Source of the DNA: SFHK01 sp964554795
GTDB taxonomy: Bacteria; Bacillota; Clostridia; Christensenellales; Aristaeellaceae
Direction of reading: 5' to 3'
Length of the DNA: 64,000 nt
Assembly (NCBI GenBank): GCA_964554795.1
Contig: CAZKQB010000009.1
Location: forward strand, 11,695 to 75,694
This document shows, piece after piece, positions 1 to 8,483 of this stretch (position 1 is its first letter; each line of letters begins with the position of its first letter). Made by a program: the position numbers and the translations under genes. The notes beneath the pieces are model-generated. The model saw only the letters and a list, made by a program, of their open reading frames with translations. It ran no database searches and was not told where the DNA came from.

Positions 1-90
1 CTGTCTGATCTTGAAAAATATGGCCTTGAGCGGTATATGGAGCTTCAACAGGAAGGCTATGACCTTTACGTCAGCCAGGTAAACAAGTAA
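1..90 (+). CDS. C-terminal end of an ABC sugar-binding protein (partial)
   Basis: Only the last 29 codons are inside the window, ending in TAA at 88-90. The tail, with the pattern YGLERYMELQQEGYDLYVSQ, resembles the end of the complete solute-binding protein at 46834-48393, which finishes with GMDRYIEIMQASIDPYFE. The likely role is extracellular capture of an oligosaccharide for an LplA/YtcQ-type ABC importer. The permeases would lie upstream, outside the window. It is followed by a hairpin and then an alpha-galactosidase-like gene on the same strand, which supports a sugar-uptake operon. The family call rests on a short tail plus context. Confidence 0.55.
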   Translation: MSDLEKYGLERYMELQQEGYDLYVSQVNK

Positions 91-105
91 AACGCACGAT
101 TGATG

Positions 106-138
106 AAATCGGAGGGGAGAGAGACTCTCCTCCGATTT
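106..138 (+). terminator. Intercistronic hairpin after the binding-protein gene
   Basis: AAATCGGAGG at 106-115 pairs with CCTCCGATTT at 129-138, with further pairing of AGAG and CTCT inside. No clear T-tract follows, so it may stabilise the upstream mRNA or terminate only partly, which would give more binding protein than downstream enzyme. Confidence 0.55.
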
Positions 139-173
139 CTCGGGCCAGAATGCTTTATTGTGGAGGAACGCGC

Positions 174-1940
174 ATGGTGCCGGAATGGATACAGAGGCAG
201 AAGGCGGTCGTCAGACGGACAAACGGAAGCACAGCGGATGACGGAACGATTGAAATTCGTCGTAGCTGGCAGGATAATTACCTGAGAACGGAAATCACAA
301 ACCGGAGCGCGGAAAGGCAGCAGATTCGCGAGGTTGTGGTTGCGGGCGGCGTATATCCGGTAGAGGAAGATTGCCGGTTTTATGCGGAGGGCTTTCAGAT
401 GCTTGCGCAGTATACGGGCACGCTTGCGCAGCCGCGGGTAATTGGAAAATATGGAAGCGACAATCACTTTTTCAATATCCCGGATACGATTTTCAGCAAA
501 GGCTTTTATACGGTATACAATTGTCTGTATCTGGAGCCCAAGGGGCGAAAGGCGCTTCTGGTGGCTTTCACCTCGAGCCATACCTATGCGGGGCAGTTTC
601 GTTTCCAGGGCAGCTATATCGAGGCCGTGGAGGATATGGAGGATCGATGGCTACAGCCGGGTGAAACGTGGGTACTGGATGAATTTGGCATTTTCTGCGA
701 AGGAGACAGGGATGAACTGTTTGTACGGCTGTCGGAACGGCTGAACCGGAATCATCCGCCGATTCGATATAGCGGAATCCCGTTCGGTTGGTGCTCCTAT
801 CATTGCATAAACGGCGTGACGGCAGAGGAAATGTATGAGCAGACAGAGGCGCTGAAACGCAGGATTCCCGAGCTTCGGAGAATTCAGATCGATGCCGGTT
901 ACCAGTCCTCCACCGACTGGCTGATTCCTAATCCGTCAACTGGTGCGACCATGAAGGAAATGTGCGAGCGAATTCGGGCGCTGGGCGTGGAACCGGCCGG
1001 TTATCTATCTCCATTTCTTGTGGATGAGGCATCGGCGCTGTTCAGGGAACATCCGGATTGGGTTGTCTGCGACGGCGAGGGAAAGCCGTTTCACGATTAT
1101 ACGCACGTGCCTCATTGGTATATGCTGGACGGTTCGAACCCGGAGGCCGTTGACTACATTCGAAACGTTGTGCGCGTGATGCACGATGACTGGGGGCTTC
1201 GCTATTTTAAGCTGGACTTTACGAGCTACGGCGCTTTGCCTGGCGGCGTGCGTCACAACGGCATGACACGCATTGAGTCGTTTCGGAAACTGTTTGGAGC
1301 GATTACACAGGAAGTTGGTGGCGACAGCTATATTCTGGGCTGCAATGCGCCGTTCTGGCCACAGCTGGGGCTTGTGCATGGAAACCGGGAGACGAACGAT
1401 GTCTTTAGAAAATGGGAAACCGTATCCGAAATCGCCGAGCAGCAGTTCTGGCGTAACTGGCAGAACGGCACGCTCTGGATCAACGACCCAGACGGTGTCG
1501 TGCTTGAGAAGCGCGATATGAGCAGCTATCGCGATGGTAAATATAGAAGGCGAATCTGCGAGCTTAGTGACGCCGAGTTTGCATTCCATAGAGCGTATAT
1601 CGTTGCCTGTGGCGGTGTGGTGACGTCCGGTGATCTCCTGACAGAAATCAGCAATCAAAATCTGGATGTACTCCGAAAAATGATGAAGGAAACGGGTACG
1701 GCGGCGAAATTCGACGATACCACGTTTACGATCGGGCGAATCCGAAAGAAGGGCTATATGCTGATCTGCGCATTTAACTGGGCAGATGAGCCGCGCGACA
1801 TTGATATCCCGCTGGATGGGAGGTATCGCATCTGGACGCTGTTTACCGAGAAAAATCTGGGCGTGCATGAGGAAACTTACAGTATTCACAATGCGCTCCC
1901 ACACGAGGGCTTTGTACTGAAACTTGTGCCGGAAGGATGA
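174..1940 (+). CDS. GH36-like alpha-galactosidase
   Basis: A 588-residue cytoplasmic protein with no signal peptide. The fold and motifs fit clan GH-D alpha-galactosidases, which release terminal alpha-galactose from oligosaccharides taken up by ABC importers. The central TIM barrel has the strand motif IQIDAGYQ (about residues 237-244), the nucleophile motif YFKLDF with Asp348, and NRETND with Asp409 as likely acid/base. The ATG at 174 is preferred over one at 150 because GGAGG lies 7 bases upstream of it. It sits 84 bp after a sugar-binding protein and 9 bp before a ThuA-like gene, so it probably belongs to a galactoside-uptake operon. The family is somewhat divergent, so activity on another alpha-linked sugar is possible. 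Confidence 0.75.
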   Translation: MVPEWIQRQKAVVRRTNGSTADDGTIEIRRSWQDNYLRTEITNRSAERQQIREVVVAGGVYPVEEDCRFYAEGFQMLAQYTGTLAQPRVIGKYGSDNHFFNIPDTIFSKGFYTVYNCLYLEPKGRKALLVAFTSSHTYAGQFRFQGSYIEAVEDMEDRWLQPGETWVLDEFGIFCEGDRDELFVRLSERLNRNHPPIRYSGIPFGWCSYHCINGVTAEEMYEQTEALKRRIPELRRIQIDAGYQSSTDWLIPNPSTGATMKEMCERIRALGVEPAGYLSPFLVDEASALFREHPDWVVCDGEGKPFHDYTHVPHWYMLDGSNPEAVDYIRNVVRVMHDDWGLRYFKLDFTSYGALPGGVRHNGMTRIESFRKLFGAITQEVGGDSYILGCNAPFWPQLGLVHGNRETNDVFRKWETVSEIAEQQFWRNWQNGTLWINDPDGVVLEKRDMSSYRDGKYRRRICELSDAEFAFHRAYIVACGGVVTSGDLLTEISNQNLDVLRKMMKETGTAAKFDDTTFTIGRIRKKGYMLICAFNWADEPRDIDIPLDGRYRIWTLFTEKNLGVHEETYSIHNALPHEGFVLKLVPEG

Positions 1941-1949
1941 GGAGGGGAA

Positions 1950-2705
1950 ATGATGAATCGGAAGCTCAGGGTAACGGTATGGAATGAATTCAGAGACGAG
2001 CAACGCTGGCCGTCGATTCTTGAAATGTATCCGGGTGGCGTGCATGAGGAAATCGGACGCATGCTGGCTGATTGCGAGGATATGGAGGTGCGGCAGGCAA
2101 CCTTCTATGATGAGGAACAGGGCCTTAGCCGGGAGATTCTCGATAATACGGACGTGCTTTTGTACTATAGTCATATGCTGCAGAATCAGGTGGAGCCGGC
2201 GCGGGTCGATGCCATCATTGAGCGCGTGCATCAAGGAATGGGGCTGATTCTGCTGCATTCTGCGTTGGGGTCGGCGTTATGTCGGCGTCTGCTGGGCTTT
2301 TGCTGGCAAGTTCCGTGGCGTGAGGCACACGAGAAGGAGCGCGTGTTTGTGATTGAGCCAAGCCATCCCATTTGTGATGGAATGGGCGAGTACTTCGAGT
2401 TTCCAGAAAGCGAAATGTACGGTGAGCCGGCGCAGATTCCGCGTCCCGATGAGACAGTATTCCTCAGCTGGTATTCCGGCGGCAATGCATCGCGAAGCGG
2501 CTTCACCTATAGCCGCGGCGCGGGGCGAATCTTCTGTTTCACGCCCGGCCATTCATGGTACAACGTGCTAAAGCAGCCGGCCTATGCGCAGGTTTTGAAA
2601 AACGCGATTCGTTGGCTGAAACCACCGTGCAGACCGTATTGTCCCGTAGAGGGGCGGATAGACCTGTTGGAGGAAAATACATGGGAGAAACAGGAGAAAG
2701 CATAA
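1950..2705 (+). CDS. ThuA-like domain protein
   Basis: A 251-residue protein of the ThuA/class I glutamine-amidotransferase-like fold found in trehalose and other sugar-utilisation clusters. Visible features are an N-terminal beta strand RVTVWNEF, a tyrosine-rich segment LLYYSHM near residue 72, the strand GLILLHSALG near residue 95 where the family has its conserved serine or histidine region, and the C-terminal segment RIFCFTPGHSWYN. AGGAGGGG stands just before the ATG. It lies 9 bp after the GH36-like gene and ends 2 bp before the following dehydrogenase, so the three are almost surely cotranscribed. ThuA proteins have been linked to oxidised sugar metabolism, which fits a neighbouring Gfo/Idh/MocA enzyme. 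The exact reaction is unknown. Confidence 0.8.
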   Translation: MMNRKLRVTVWNEFRDEQRWPSILEMYPGGVHEEIGRMLADCEDMEVRQATFYDEEQGLSREILDNTDVLLYYSHMLQNQVEPARVDAIIERVHQGMGLILLHSALGSALCRRLLGFCWQVPWREAHEKERVFVIEPSHPICDGMGEYFEFPESEMYGEPAQIPRPDETVFLSWYSGGNASRSGFTYSRGAGRIFCFTPGHSWYNVLKQPAYAQVLKNAIRWLKPPCRPYCPVEGRIDLLEENTWEKQEKA

Positions 2706-2707
2706 AA

Positions 2708-3730
2708 ATGGCGAAGAGATTTATTCAGGTAGGTACCGGCGGCTTCGGCAGGTACTGGTGCAGGCGAATCATTCCAGACGTTGCGGATGTGGCGGTTCCC
2801 GTCGCAGCAGTGGATGTGAACAAAGAGGCGCTTCAAAATGCCGGCTTTGCAGGAATTCCGGAGGAAAATCGATATACGGATATTCGGGAGGCGCTGAGAA
2901 ATCACAAGGCTGATTTCCTCGTGCTGGTGATTCCGCCTGAGTACCGAGAGGAGTACATTGACCTGGCCGTAGAATACGGGCTGGATGTTCTGTGTGAAAA
3001 GCCGCTGGCTGCGAGCATGGAGGCGTGTGTTCGAATCTATAATCGGATGAAGGCTGCCGGACTCAAACTGGCAGTGACCATGAGCCATCGCTTTGAGTAT
3101 GAAAAGCAGACCGTCGAGCAGATTGTGAAAAGTGGAAGCTATGGAAAACTGAACTACATTGTCAGCAGGCTGAACATTGTGCGGGGGCTGTATGCCAATA
3201 TCAACACCGTGGATCTGTATGTAACGAGCTGTCTTGTACACAATCTGGACACCATACGCGGCGTGGCAGGCGCAGATGTGAAAACCGTGTATGCGGATTA
3301 CTGGCCGCACGTGGACAACGGCGAGTATATCGGATGGAGCGGACTGACGATGCTGGAAATGACGAATGGCGTACGTGCTTCGCTGGAGGAGTCGTTTGCC
3401 AATGGAAGCACGCTTGACGGGTGGAGCGACGAGTATCTGCGAGCAGAATGTACGGATGGAACCATCATCGCTGACCACAAGCAAGTGACTGTGCGAAGCG
3501 ATTGCGGTCTGCCGTATCCGCGGGAGGCAAAAATGCCGTTGGCAAATGGCGAACACTGGGGTCACGATCGGATTCTGCGTGAATTTGTCGGATGGCTCGA
3601 CGGAGGCGACGCGCCGACAACCTGCATTGAAGACAATATGCAGTGCGCGGCACTCATGTTCGCGGCGATTGAGAGCGCAAAGAGCGGACAGAAAATCGAC
3701 GTTCAGACCTATCTTTCCAGATACCTGTAA
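2708..3730 (+). CDS. Gfo/Idh/MocA family NAD(P)-dependent oxidoreductase
   Basis: A 340-residue sugar dehydrogenase. The N-terminal Rossmann motif is VGTGGFGRYW, the middle carries VLCEKPLAASMEA (the EKP loop of the family, residues about 96-108), and a C-terminal alpha/beta substrate domain follows. The family oxidises or reduces sugar hydroxyls with bound NAD(P). An in-frame ATG at 2681 also has a GGAGG upstream and would overlap the ThuA gene by 25 bases. I prefer 2708 because family members begin close to the Rossmann strand, and GGAGAAAG precedes it. With ThuA and the alpha-galactosidase-like enzyme it probably forms a pathway in which a released sugar is oxidised. Confidence 0.85.
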   Translation: MAKRFIQVGTGGFGRYWCRRIIPDVADVAVPVAAVDVNKEALQNAGFAGIPEENRYTDIREALRNHKADFLVLVIPPEYREEYIDLAVEYGLDVLCEKPLAASMEACVRIYNRMKAAGLKLAVTMSHRFEYEKQTVEQIVKSGSYGKLNYIVSRLNIVRGLYANINTVDLYVTSCLVHNLDTIRGVAGADVKTVYADYWPHVDNGEYIGWSGLTMLEMTNGVRASLEESFANGSTLDGWSDEYLRAECTDGTIIADHKQVTVRSDCGLPYPREAKMPLANGEHWGHDRILREFVGWLDGGDAPTTCIEDNMQCAALMFAAIESAKSGQKIDVQTYLSRYL

Positions 3731-3746
3731 ACGGACAATACAAAGG

Positions 3747-3781
3747 AAATGCGGCGTGTACAACGGTTACGCGCCGCATTT
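3747..3781. terminator. Bidirectional terminator
   Basis: AAATGCGGCG (3747-3756) pairs with CGCCGCATTT (3772-3781). It lies between convergent genes and gives an A/T-flanked stem on either strand. Confidence 0.8.
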
Positions 3782-3798
3782 ACATACCTGAAAACGTG

Positions 3799-6075
3799 TT
3801 AGCGATATGCGCTCGGAAGACCGTTTGTAACGCGCTTGAAGGCGTTTCGGAAGCGATACACGTTGTCGAAGCCGCAGGCGCGAGCAACCTCTTCAATGGA
3901 GGCGTCTGTCTTCAGTAGCGCAAGGGCGTGATGGATGCGAACCTGCTCAACATAGCTCATTACGTTCACTTGTTGGTAGGCCTTGAAGGAACGGGACAGG
4001 TAGGCCTCGCTGATGCAGAAGGTTTCGGCAAGCATACGAAGGGATAGCTCGGTGTTGGAATAGCTTTCATCGATATAGGCGCGAACCTCATTCATAAGCG
4101 CCTCGGAGCGAGAAACACAGCGCCGCTTCACGAGCGCGCAGTATTCCATGTATCGGTCGAGTACGTGCCGAATGGAATCGGTTAGCGGTTTCGATTGTGT
4201 GGGAAAAGCTGAGAAAACGGAGAGCGCGTCAAAGAACGCATCAAAATCATCCCCGGTATAGCGCCCGCGCAGACGATACAGCGAATAGATCAGCTGGTTG
4301 ATCAGGGGTATGCCGTTATGAAGGCTGATAATGCGGGTGGATTCAACCCTCTGAAGGATGTCGGAAAAAATGGCCTGAATGGAATCCGAATCGCCGTCGG
4401 CAGCGCAGGCCAGCAGACGATTTTCCTCGTCAAGCGTGAAGCTGTAGGGAAGATATGCGCCGCCGGCCTCTGTGCGTAGGTCCTCTGCAAGAAGAAGTGT
4501 GCAAACGGCGTCCGGTGCGGGAGCAGTCTGCAGGCTCGCCATATAGCTGAAACATTGGCCGACCTGCAGGTATTCGTTCATATGTGGGCCGGCGATCAGC
4601 GTAATCTGGATGAATCCAGCGTCGGCAAGATGCGCATTAAAGTACTCGCGAATCTGAGAGACGAATGCCCGGAATTGATCGGGCTGGTTGTCGGAATCGT
4701 CAATTAAAACGGCAAACGATGTAGGGGAGAGATTGATTTTCTCATATGGCTGGTAGATGAACGCGGTGAGGCCGACATCCAGTGTGTTTCGCATAAGCCC
4801 GCTGGAAACTAGGAGCTGCGAGTCGGTTTCCGCTTCAAAGCGGCAAAGAAGCAGGCGAATACCGCCGTCAAATTTCCGAATGCCGGCGCTTTCCATGGCG
4901 GCGTCGATTTTGGCGGCGCTTTGGAAACAGTTGTTCAGTAGCTCCTCGTAGAACAGCCGTTTTACGAGGTAGGAGCTTTGCGTTAGACTGTCTGAGATCA
5001 TCCGATTGTCGGTAATCAGCTCTTTGATTACGCGGTCAATCGAGGCCAGTTCCGCCTGCGCATTCATACCCTTGTCGGGGGATGGATAGAGGGGCTTGAG
5101 ACTGGTGGTGAGCTTGTCGAAGGGTCTTCCGAACGTGCGGGAGATTCCATAGGAAAGAAACGCGCAGGAAATAATTAGAAAAACAAACACGCATCCAAGC
5201 ACGATGACAATATACAGGGTTTTTTGAGTGATGTAGCTTTGGGGCACGGAAAGAGTGACCCTGAGCGGATAGACACTCGTGCTAGCCGTGACGGAAAAGC
5301 AGCTTTTTTCGGAGACGGGCGCGGATCCCTCGGATACGGCGATCAGGCTGCCTGAAAGGTCGTGGATGGAAACGGAGACCTCGCTGTTCAGATCAATCGC
5401 ATCCCGGAAAGCGGAGGCGAAGGCATCAGTTGAGAACATGATGAGAAACTGACCAAGCTCAAGTCCGCTTGAGATGATTGGGCTTGTGTAGAAAAAAACA
5501 TTTTCCGCCACTGCATCGGTGAAAAGGCCTTCCGATGCAAAATAGGCGTCGGAGGCAGGGTGAAAGCCGGCGCGCTTGCGCTCGGTTATAAGCTGGCAGA
5601 AATCATCATCATCCATTGAGCGTACATACTCGGAAAAATATGCCGATGGATCAAGGTGCAGCTGTCCGGCGGCGGTCAAAATCACGTTTGGCCGTTTGAC
5701 GTAGAGAAGAACGTCCTTCGCAAGGGGAGAGGAGGAAGAGAGCTGCTTTATGTAGCGCTGAAGCTGCGTGGCGCGAATCAGCGCATCTGAATCCGTGGAG
5801 GGAGAGGACTTTAGAGAAAACGTGCGGAATTCTTCGCTGGTTCGGAGGGAATTCATGTAATTCTGGATATCTGCAAGGGAATGGTCGAGAACCAGCGCCG
5901 CTTGATCGATAATGGATTGCAGGGATTTTTCCTCGTTTTTATGCGTTATATGCACAACGGTCGCATAGATAAAGATGCTCACGGTAAGAATCAGAACCAG
6001 GATGCATACGCTGTACCGGATCAGTGCGCGATGCGTAATCGAATACAAATGGCGTGATTTCATCATAAGCAACAT
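3799..6075 (-). CDS. Membrane-anchored AraC-family sensor-regulator
   Basis: A 758-residue protein with an N-terminal transmembrane helix (about residues 20-40), a large extracellular sensor region to about 285, a second transmembrane helix (YIVIVLGCVFVFLIISC), a cytoplasmic linker and a C-terminal AraC helix-turn-helix domain with LRMLAETFCISEAYLSRSFK and ARACGFDNVYRF. This layout is typical of clostridial one-component regulators that sense sugars or binding-protein complexes and switch on adjacent carbohydrate genes. The first ATG at 6075 is chosen because GGAG lies 4 bases upstream; the ATGs at 6066 and 6063 are too distant. It faces the GH36-like/ThuA/dehydrogenase operon, its likely target. 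Confidence 0.85.
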   Translation of the reverse strand: MLLMMKSRHLYSITHRALIRYSVCILVLILTVSIFIYATVVHITHKNEEKSLQSIIDQAALVLDHSLADIQNYMNSLRTSEEFRTFSLKSSPSTDSDALIRATQLQRYIKQLSSSSPLAKDVLLYVKRPNVILTAAGQLHLDPSAYFSEYVRSMDDDDFCQLITERKRAGFHPASDAYFASEGLFTDAVAENVFFYTSPIISSGLELGQFLIMFSTDAFASAFRDAIDLNSEVSVSIHDLSGSLIAVSEGSAPVSEKSCFSVTASTSVYPLRVTLSVPQSYITQKTLYIVIVLGCVFVFLIISCAFLSYGISRTFGRPFDKLTTSLKPLYPSPDKGMNAQAELASIDRVIKELITDNRMISDSLTQSSYLVKRLFYEELLNNCFQSAAKIDAAMESAGIRKFDGGIRLLLCRFEAETDSQLLVSSGLMRNTLDVGLTAFIYQPYEKINLSPTSFAVLIDDSDNQPDQFRAFVSQIREYFNAHLADAGFIQITLIAGPHMNEYLQVGQCFSYMASLQTAPAPDAVCTLLLAEDLRTEAGGAYLPYSFTLDEENRLLACAADGDSDSIQAIFSDILQRVESTRIISLHNGIPLINQLIYSLYRLRGRYTGDDFDAFFDALSVFSAFPTQSKPLTDSIRHVLDRYMEYCALVKRRCVSRSEALMNEVRAYIDESYSNTELSLRMLAETFCISEAYLSRSFKAYQQVNVMSYVEQVRIHHALALLKTDASIEEVARACGFDNVYRFRNAFKRVTNGLPSAYR

Positions 6076-6141
6076 CAAACTCCAGCTATATGTATATTGA
6101 AATTGAAGGTCACATCAAAGAAGAAAACCAATCCCACAACA

Positions 6142-6169
6142 ATTATAGCATGTGGAAAGGATATGTCAA
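6142..6169 (-). promoter_or_regulatory. Promoter of the AraC-family sensor gene
   Basis: Read on the minus strand: TTGACA, 16-base spacer, TATAAT, about 70 bases upstream of the start codon. Confidence 0.75.
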
Positions 6170-6224
6170 CGGCTTTCGTGTATTGCCAATGAAAAGGGCG
6201 GGATAAGTCGGAGAGACAGAAAAG

Positions 6225-6250
6225 AAGCTCCGCAGGAGGTGCGGAGCTTT
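6225..6250 (-). terminator. Terminator after the 2-hydroxyacid dehydrogenase
   Basis: AAGCTCCGC and GCGGAGCTT form a 9-bp stem around a 7-base loop, directly downstream of the minus-strand gene ending at 6259. The minus strand continues with a short pyrimidine-rich tract. Confidence 0.7.
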
Positions 6251-6258
6251 AAAACCGG

Positions 6259-7188
6259 TCAGTTGCGGGCGCGGTAGCCGGTTGAGGGATCGACGCGGCT
6301 GAGCAGAGGCTCTCCGGTTGAAAGGGCGCGGAGGTTATGGGTCACGATGCGGGCGAGGCTTTCGCCGACGTCGGGCAGGTGGTCGCCTCCGGCGACGTGC
6401 GGAGAGATGAGGAGGTGTGGCGCATGCCAGAGGGGGCTGTCTGCGGGCAGTGGCTCCGTGCACAGCACGTCGAGGGCGGCGCCGCCAAGACGTCCGTTTG
6501 TCAGTGCCTTGAGCAGGGCGGTTTCGTCAATCAGGCTGCCGCGGCCGACGTTGAGAAGGTAGGCTCCCGGCTTGAAAAGCGAAAGACGAGCTTCATTCAG
6601 AAGGCCGCGCGTCTGCGGTGTTTCGGGAAGCGCGCAGGCAACGACGTCGGCGGAGGGAAGAAGCGTGTCCAGCTGATCGAGGCCAAAGATGCGGTCGGCG
6701 ATATCCGGGTCGGAGGTGGGTGTGCGGCGGATGCCGGTTACGCTTGCACCGAGCGCGCGGCACATGCGCGCGAACGCGCTGCCGATGTCGCCCAGACCTA
6801 CGACCAGCACGTTTGCGCCGCGCACGGAATGCGCCGATCCCAGATCTTTCCAGCAGGCAGACTGCTGCTGAACGGCGTATTCGTTCAGGCGCTTCATCAG
6901 GCAAAGCAGGGAGGCGAACATGTGCTCAGCTACCGTGTGGCCGTATGCGCCTGTCGCGCAGCAAATTACGAGACCGGGATGCGTGCGGTACAGCTCGGGA
7001 TAGCGTCCGGTTCCAGCGCTGTGAAGCTGCAAAAGGCGCAGGTTTGTATTGCGTTCGAGCGCATCAAAGGGCGGATTTCCGATGACGATTTCGGCGTCGT
7101 CGGGTGTGCCGGTAAGATCGGCGTCCGGCAGAGCGGCAAAAACGGCTTCCCGGAGGCCTTTGACGGGGATGTGCAGGCAGATTTTCAT
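6259..7188 (-). CDS. D-isomer-specific 2-hydroxyacid dehydrogenase
   Basis: A 309-residue NAD-dependent dehydrogenase. It has an N-terminal catalytic half, a Rossmann motif VLVVGLGDIGSAFARM (about residues 133-148), the segment LLNVGRGSLIDE and the C-terminal LLISPHVAGG, whose His is the usual acid/base residue. Such enzymes interconvert 2-oxoacids and D-2-hydroxyacids; the substrate cannot be read from sequence. The start MKICLHIP is fixed by an ATGA overlap with the upstream DUF362 gene (stop and start share 7185-7188). A longer upstream reading would run into that gene. Confidence 0.85.
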   Translation of the reverse strand: MKICLHIPVKGLREAVFAALPDADLTGTPDDAEIVIGNPPFDALERNTNLRLLQLHSAGTGRYPELYRTHPGLVICCATGAYGHTVAEHMFASLLCLMKRLNEYAVQQQSACWKDLGSAHSVRGANVLVVGLGDIGSAFARMCRALGASVTGIRRTPTSDPDIADRIFGLDQLDTLLPSADVVACALPETPQTRGLLNEARLSLFKPGAYLLNVGRGSLIDETALLKALTNGRLGGAALDVLCTEPLPADSPLWHAPHLLISPHVAGGDHLPDVGESLARIVTHNLRALSTGEPLLSRVDPSTGYRARN

Positions 7189-8342
7189 TTGGATGTTTCG
7201 TCCTTTCTTCGGTTCAGCAATTTGGCAATAGCGGGTCGCTCCACGTGTATCGCACCCTTTGGGCAGAATTCCTGACAGCAGAAGCAGCGAATGCAGTGGG
7301 CGCGGTCGATGGTGGGACGATGCCTTCGCATTGAAATTGCCTTTGCGGGGCAAAGTTTTTTGCATTTTTCGCAGCCGATGCAGGCACGCCGATCAACGGC
7401 GGGGCGGCTGCATAGCGCGGCGGAGGCAAGCTTCCCGAAAAGCGTTCCCCAGAGGCCCGGTAGCTCGCGGGTGAAGGTAAGATCCCTGCGCGTGCGCACA
7501 AGATCGTAGTCGGGCACAGCGAATGCAGAGGGGTTGCCGAAGAGGGTGATTTCATCCTCTAACCCACGCGCGGCAGCACGCTGAATTGTTTCCGTCTGCG
7601 CCGGGTCAAGGCCGATGATGCCTGCGCAGATACGGTCGGCAGCGTAGGGCGAATCGGAGGCGATCAGTGCGCCGATAGTACGCGGATGCCCCATCGTCGG
7701 GCCGTTGCCTTCCATGCCCACCACTGCGTCCACTAGACACAGGCGCGGACGAAAGCGTTCGCTCAGATCTACGAGCATATCGGCAAAATCGGAGTGCGCG
7801 GGAAAACGATAGTGGTATTCCGGCTTGAATGTGCCAGGGATCACGCCGAAAAGGTTCTTCACGCAGGCAGACATGCCCATCATGCCGTGCGTTTTTAGCT
7901 TGCAGAAGTCGATAATGGCGTCGGCCTCGTCCAGATAGGCAGTGTAGTCCAGCGATTTCAGGATGGCACCGCCGGGATTTTCTGCGTGGACGTGCGCGAA
8001 GTTCTGATTCAGCCTTGCACCGGTTTCCAGCACGGCGCGCACACCGGTGGCAGCATAGACGGCGTTCACATAGGCGGATGTGTACAGTCCGCCGGGGCTG
8101 TCGCCCACGATGACGCGCGCGCCGCGGCCGATGAGAAGCTCGCACAGCGTCGAGAGCAGCGCCGGATGCGTCGTTGCAGCGGATTCCGGCTTCATCATGC
8201 TGACCAGATTCGCCTTTATGACGATGGTCATGCCGGACTGCACCCAGTCGAGCCCGCCGAGCGGACGGAGGGCTGCTTCAAGCGCCGGGCGAACGGTATC
8301 GGGCGCATAATCTCGGCAAGGAACGATGGAAACGACGGACAT
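7185..8342 (-). CDS. DUF362 protein with two C-terminal 4Fe-4S clusters
   Basis: A 385-residue protein. Residues about 1-290 are the DUF362 domain, with the conserved stretches GMTIVIKANLV, RVIVGDSPGG and DFCKLKTHGMM. The C terminus is a dicluster ferredoxin domain with CIGCEKCKKLCP and CIRCFCCQEFCP. Members of this family are common in anaerobes and are thought to use an iron-sulfur relay in redox reactions, but the activity is not established. The ATG at 8342 is chosen because GGGAGGG precedes it; longer in-frame starts lack a ribosome-binding site. Overlap with the 2-hydroxyacid dehydrogenase implies coupled translation and perhaps a shared redox step. Confidence 0.85.
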   Translation of the reverse strand: MSVVSIVPCRDYAPDTVRPALEAALRPLGGLDWVQSGMTIVIKANLVSMMKPESAATTHPALLSTLCELLIGRGARVIVGDSPGGLYTSAYVNAVYAATGVRAVLETGARLNQNFAHVHAENPGGAILKSLDYTAYLDEADAIIDFCKLKTHGMMGMSACVKNLFGVIPGTFKPEYHYRFPAHSDFADMLVDLSERFRPRLCLVDAVVGMEGNGPTMGHPRTIGALIASDSPYAADRICAGIIGLDPAQTETIQRAAARGLEDEITLFGNPSAFAVPDYDLVRTRRDLTFTRELPGLWGTLFGKLASAALCSRPAVDRRACIGCEKCKKLCPAKAISMRRHRPTIDRAHCIRCFCCQEFCPKGAIHVERPAIAKLLNRRKDETSK

Positions 8343-8483
8343 GGGCAACCCTCCCGATGGTTCGTTGGATCGTGTGCGTCTCGCGATATGTGCAGATTGG
8401 CAGACTTCAGTGTGGATTGGATGACCGGCTTCGAGGACGTGGCTCTGGCGGGAAAGGACGAAGATGGGCAAATCCTCCGATGA

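Noticed and set aside
1005..3763. Long minus-strand frames opposite the first operon
   Set aside because: They mirror the GH36-like and dehydrogenase genes and have no family features.
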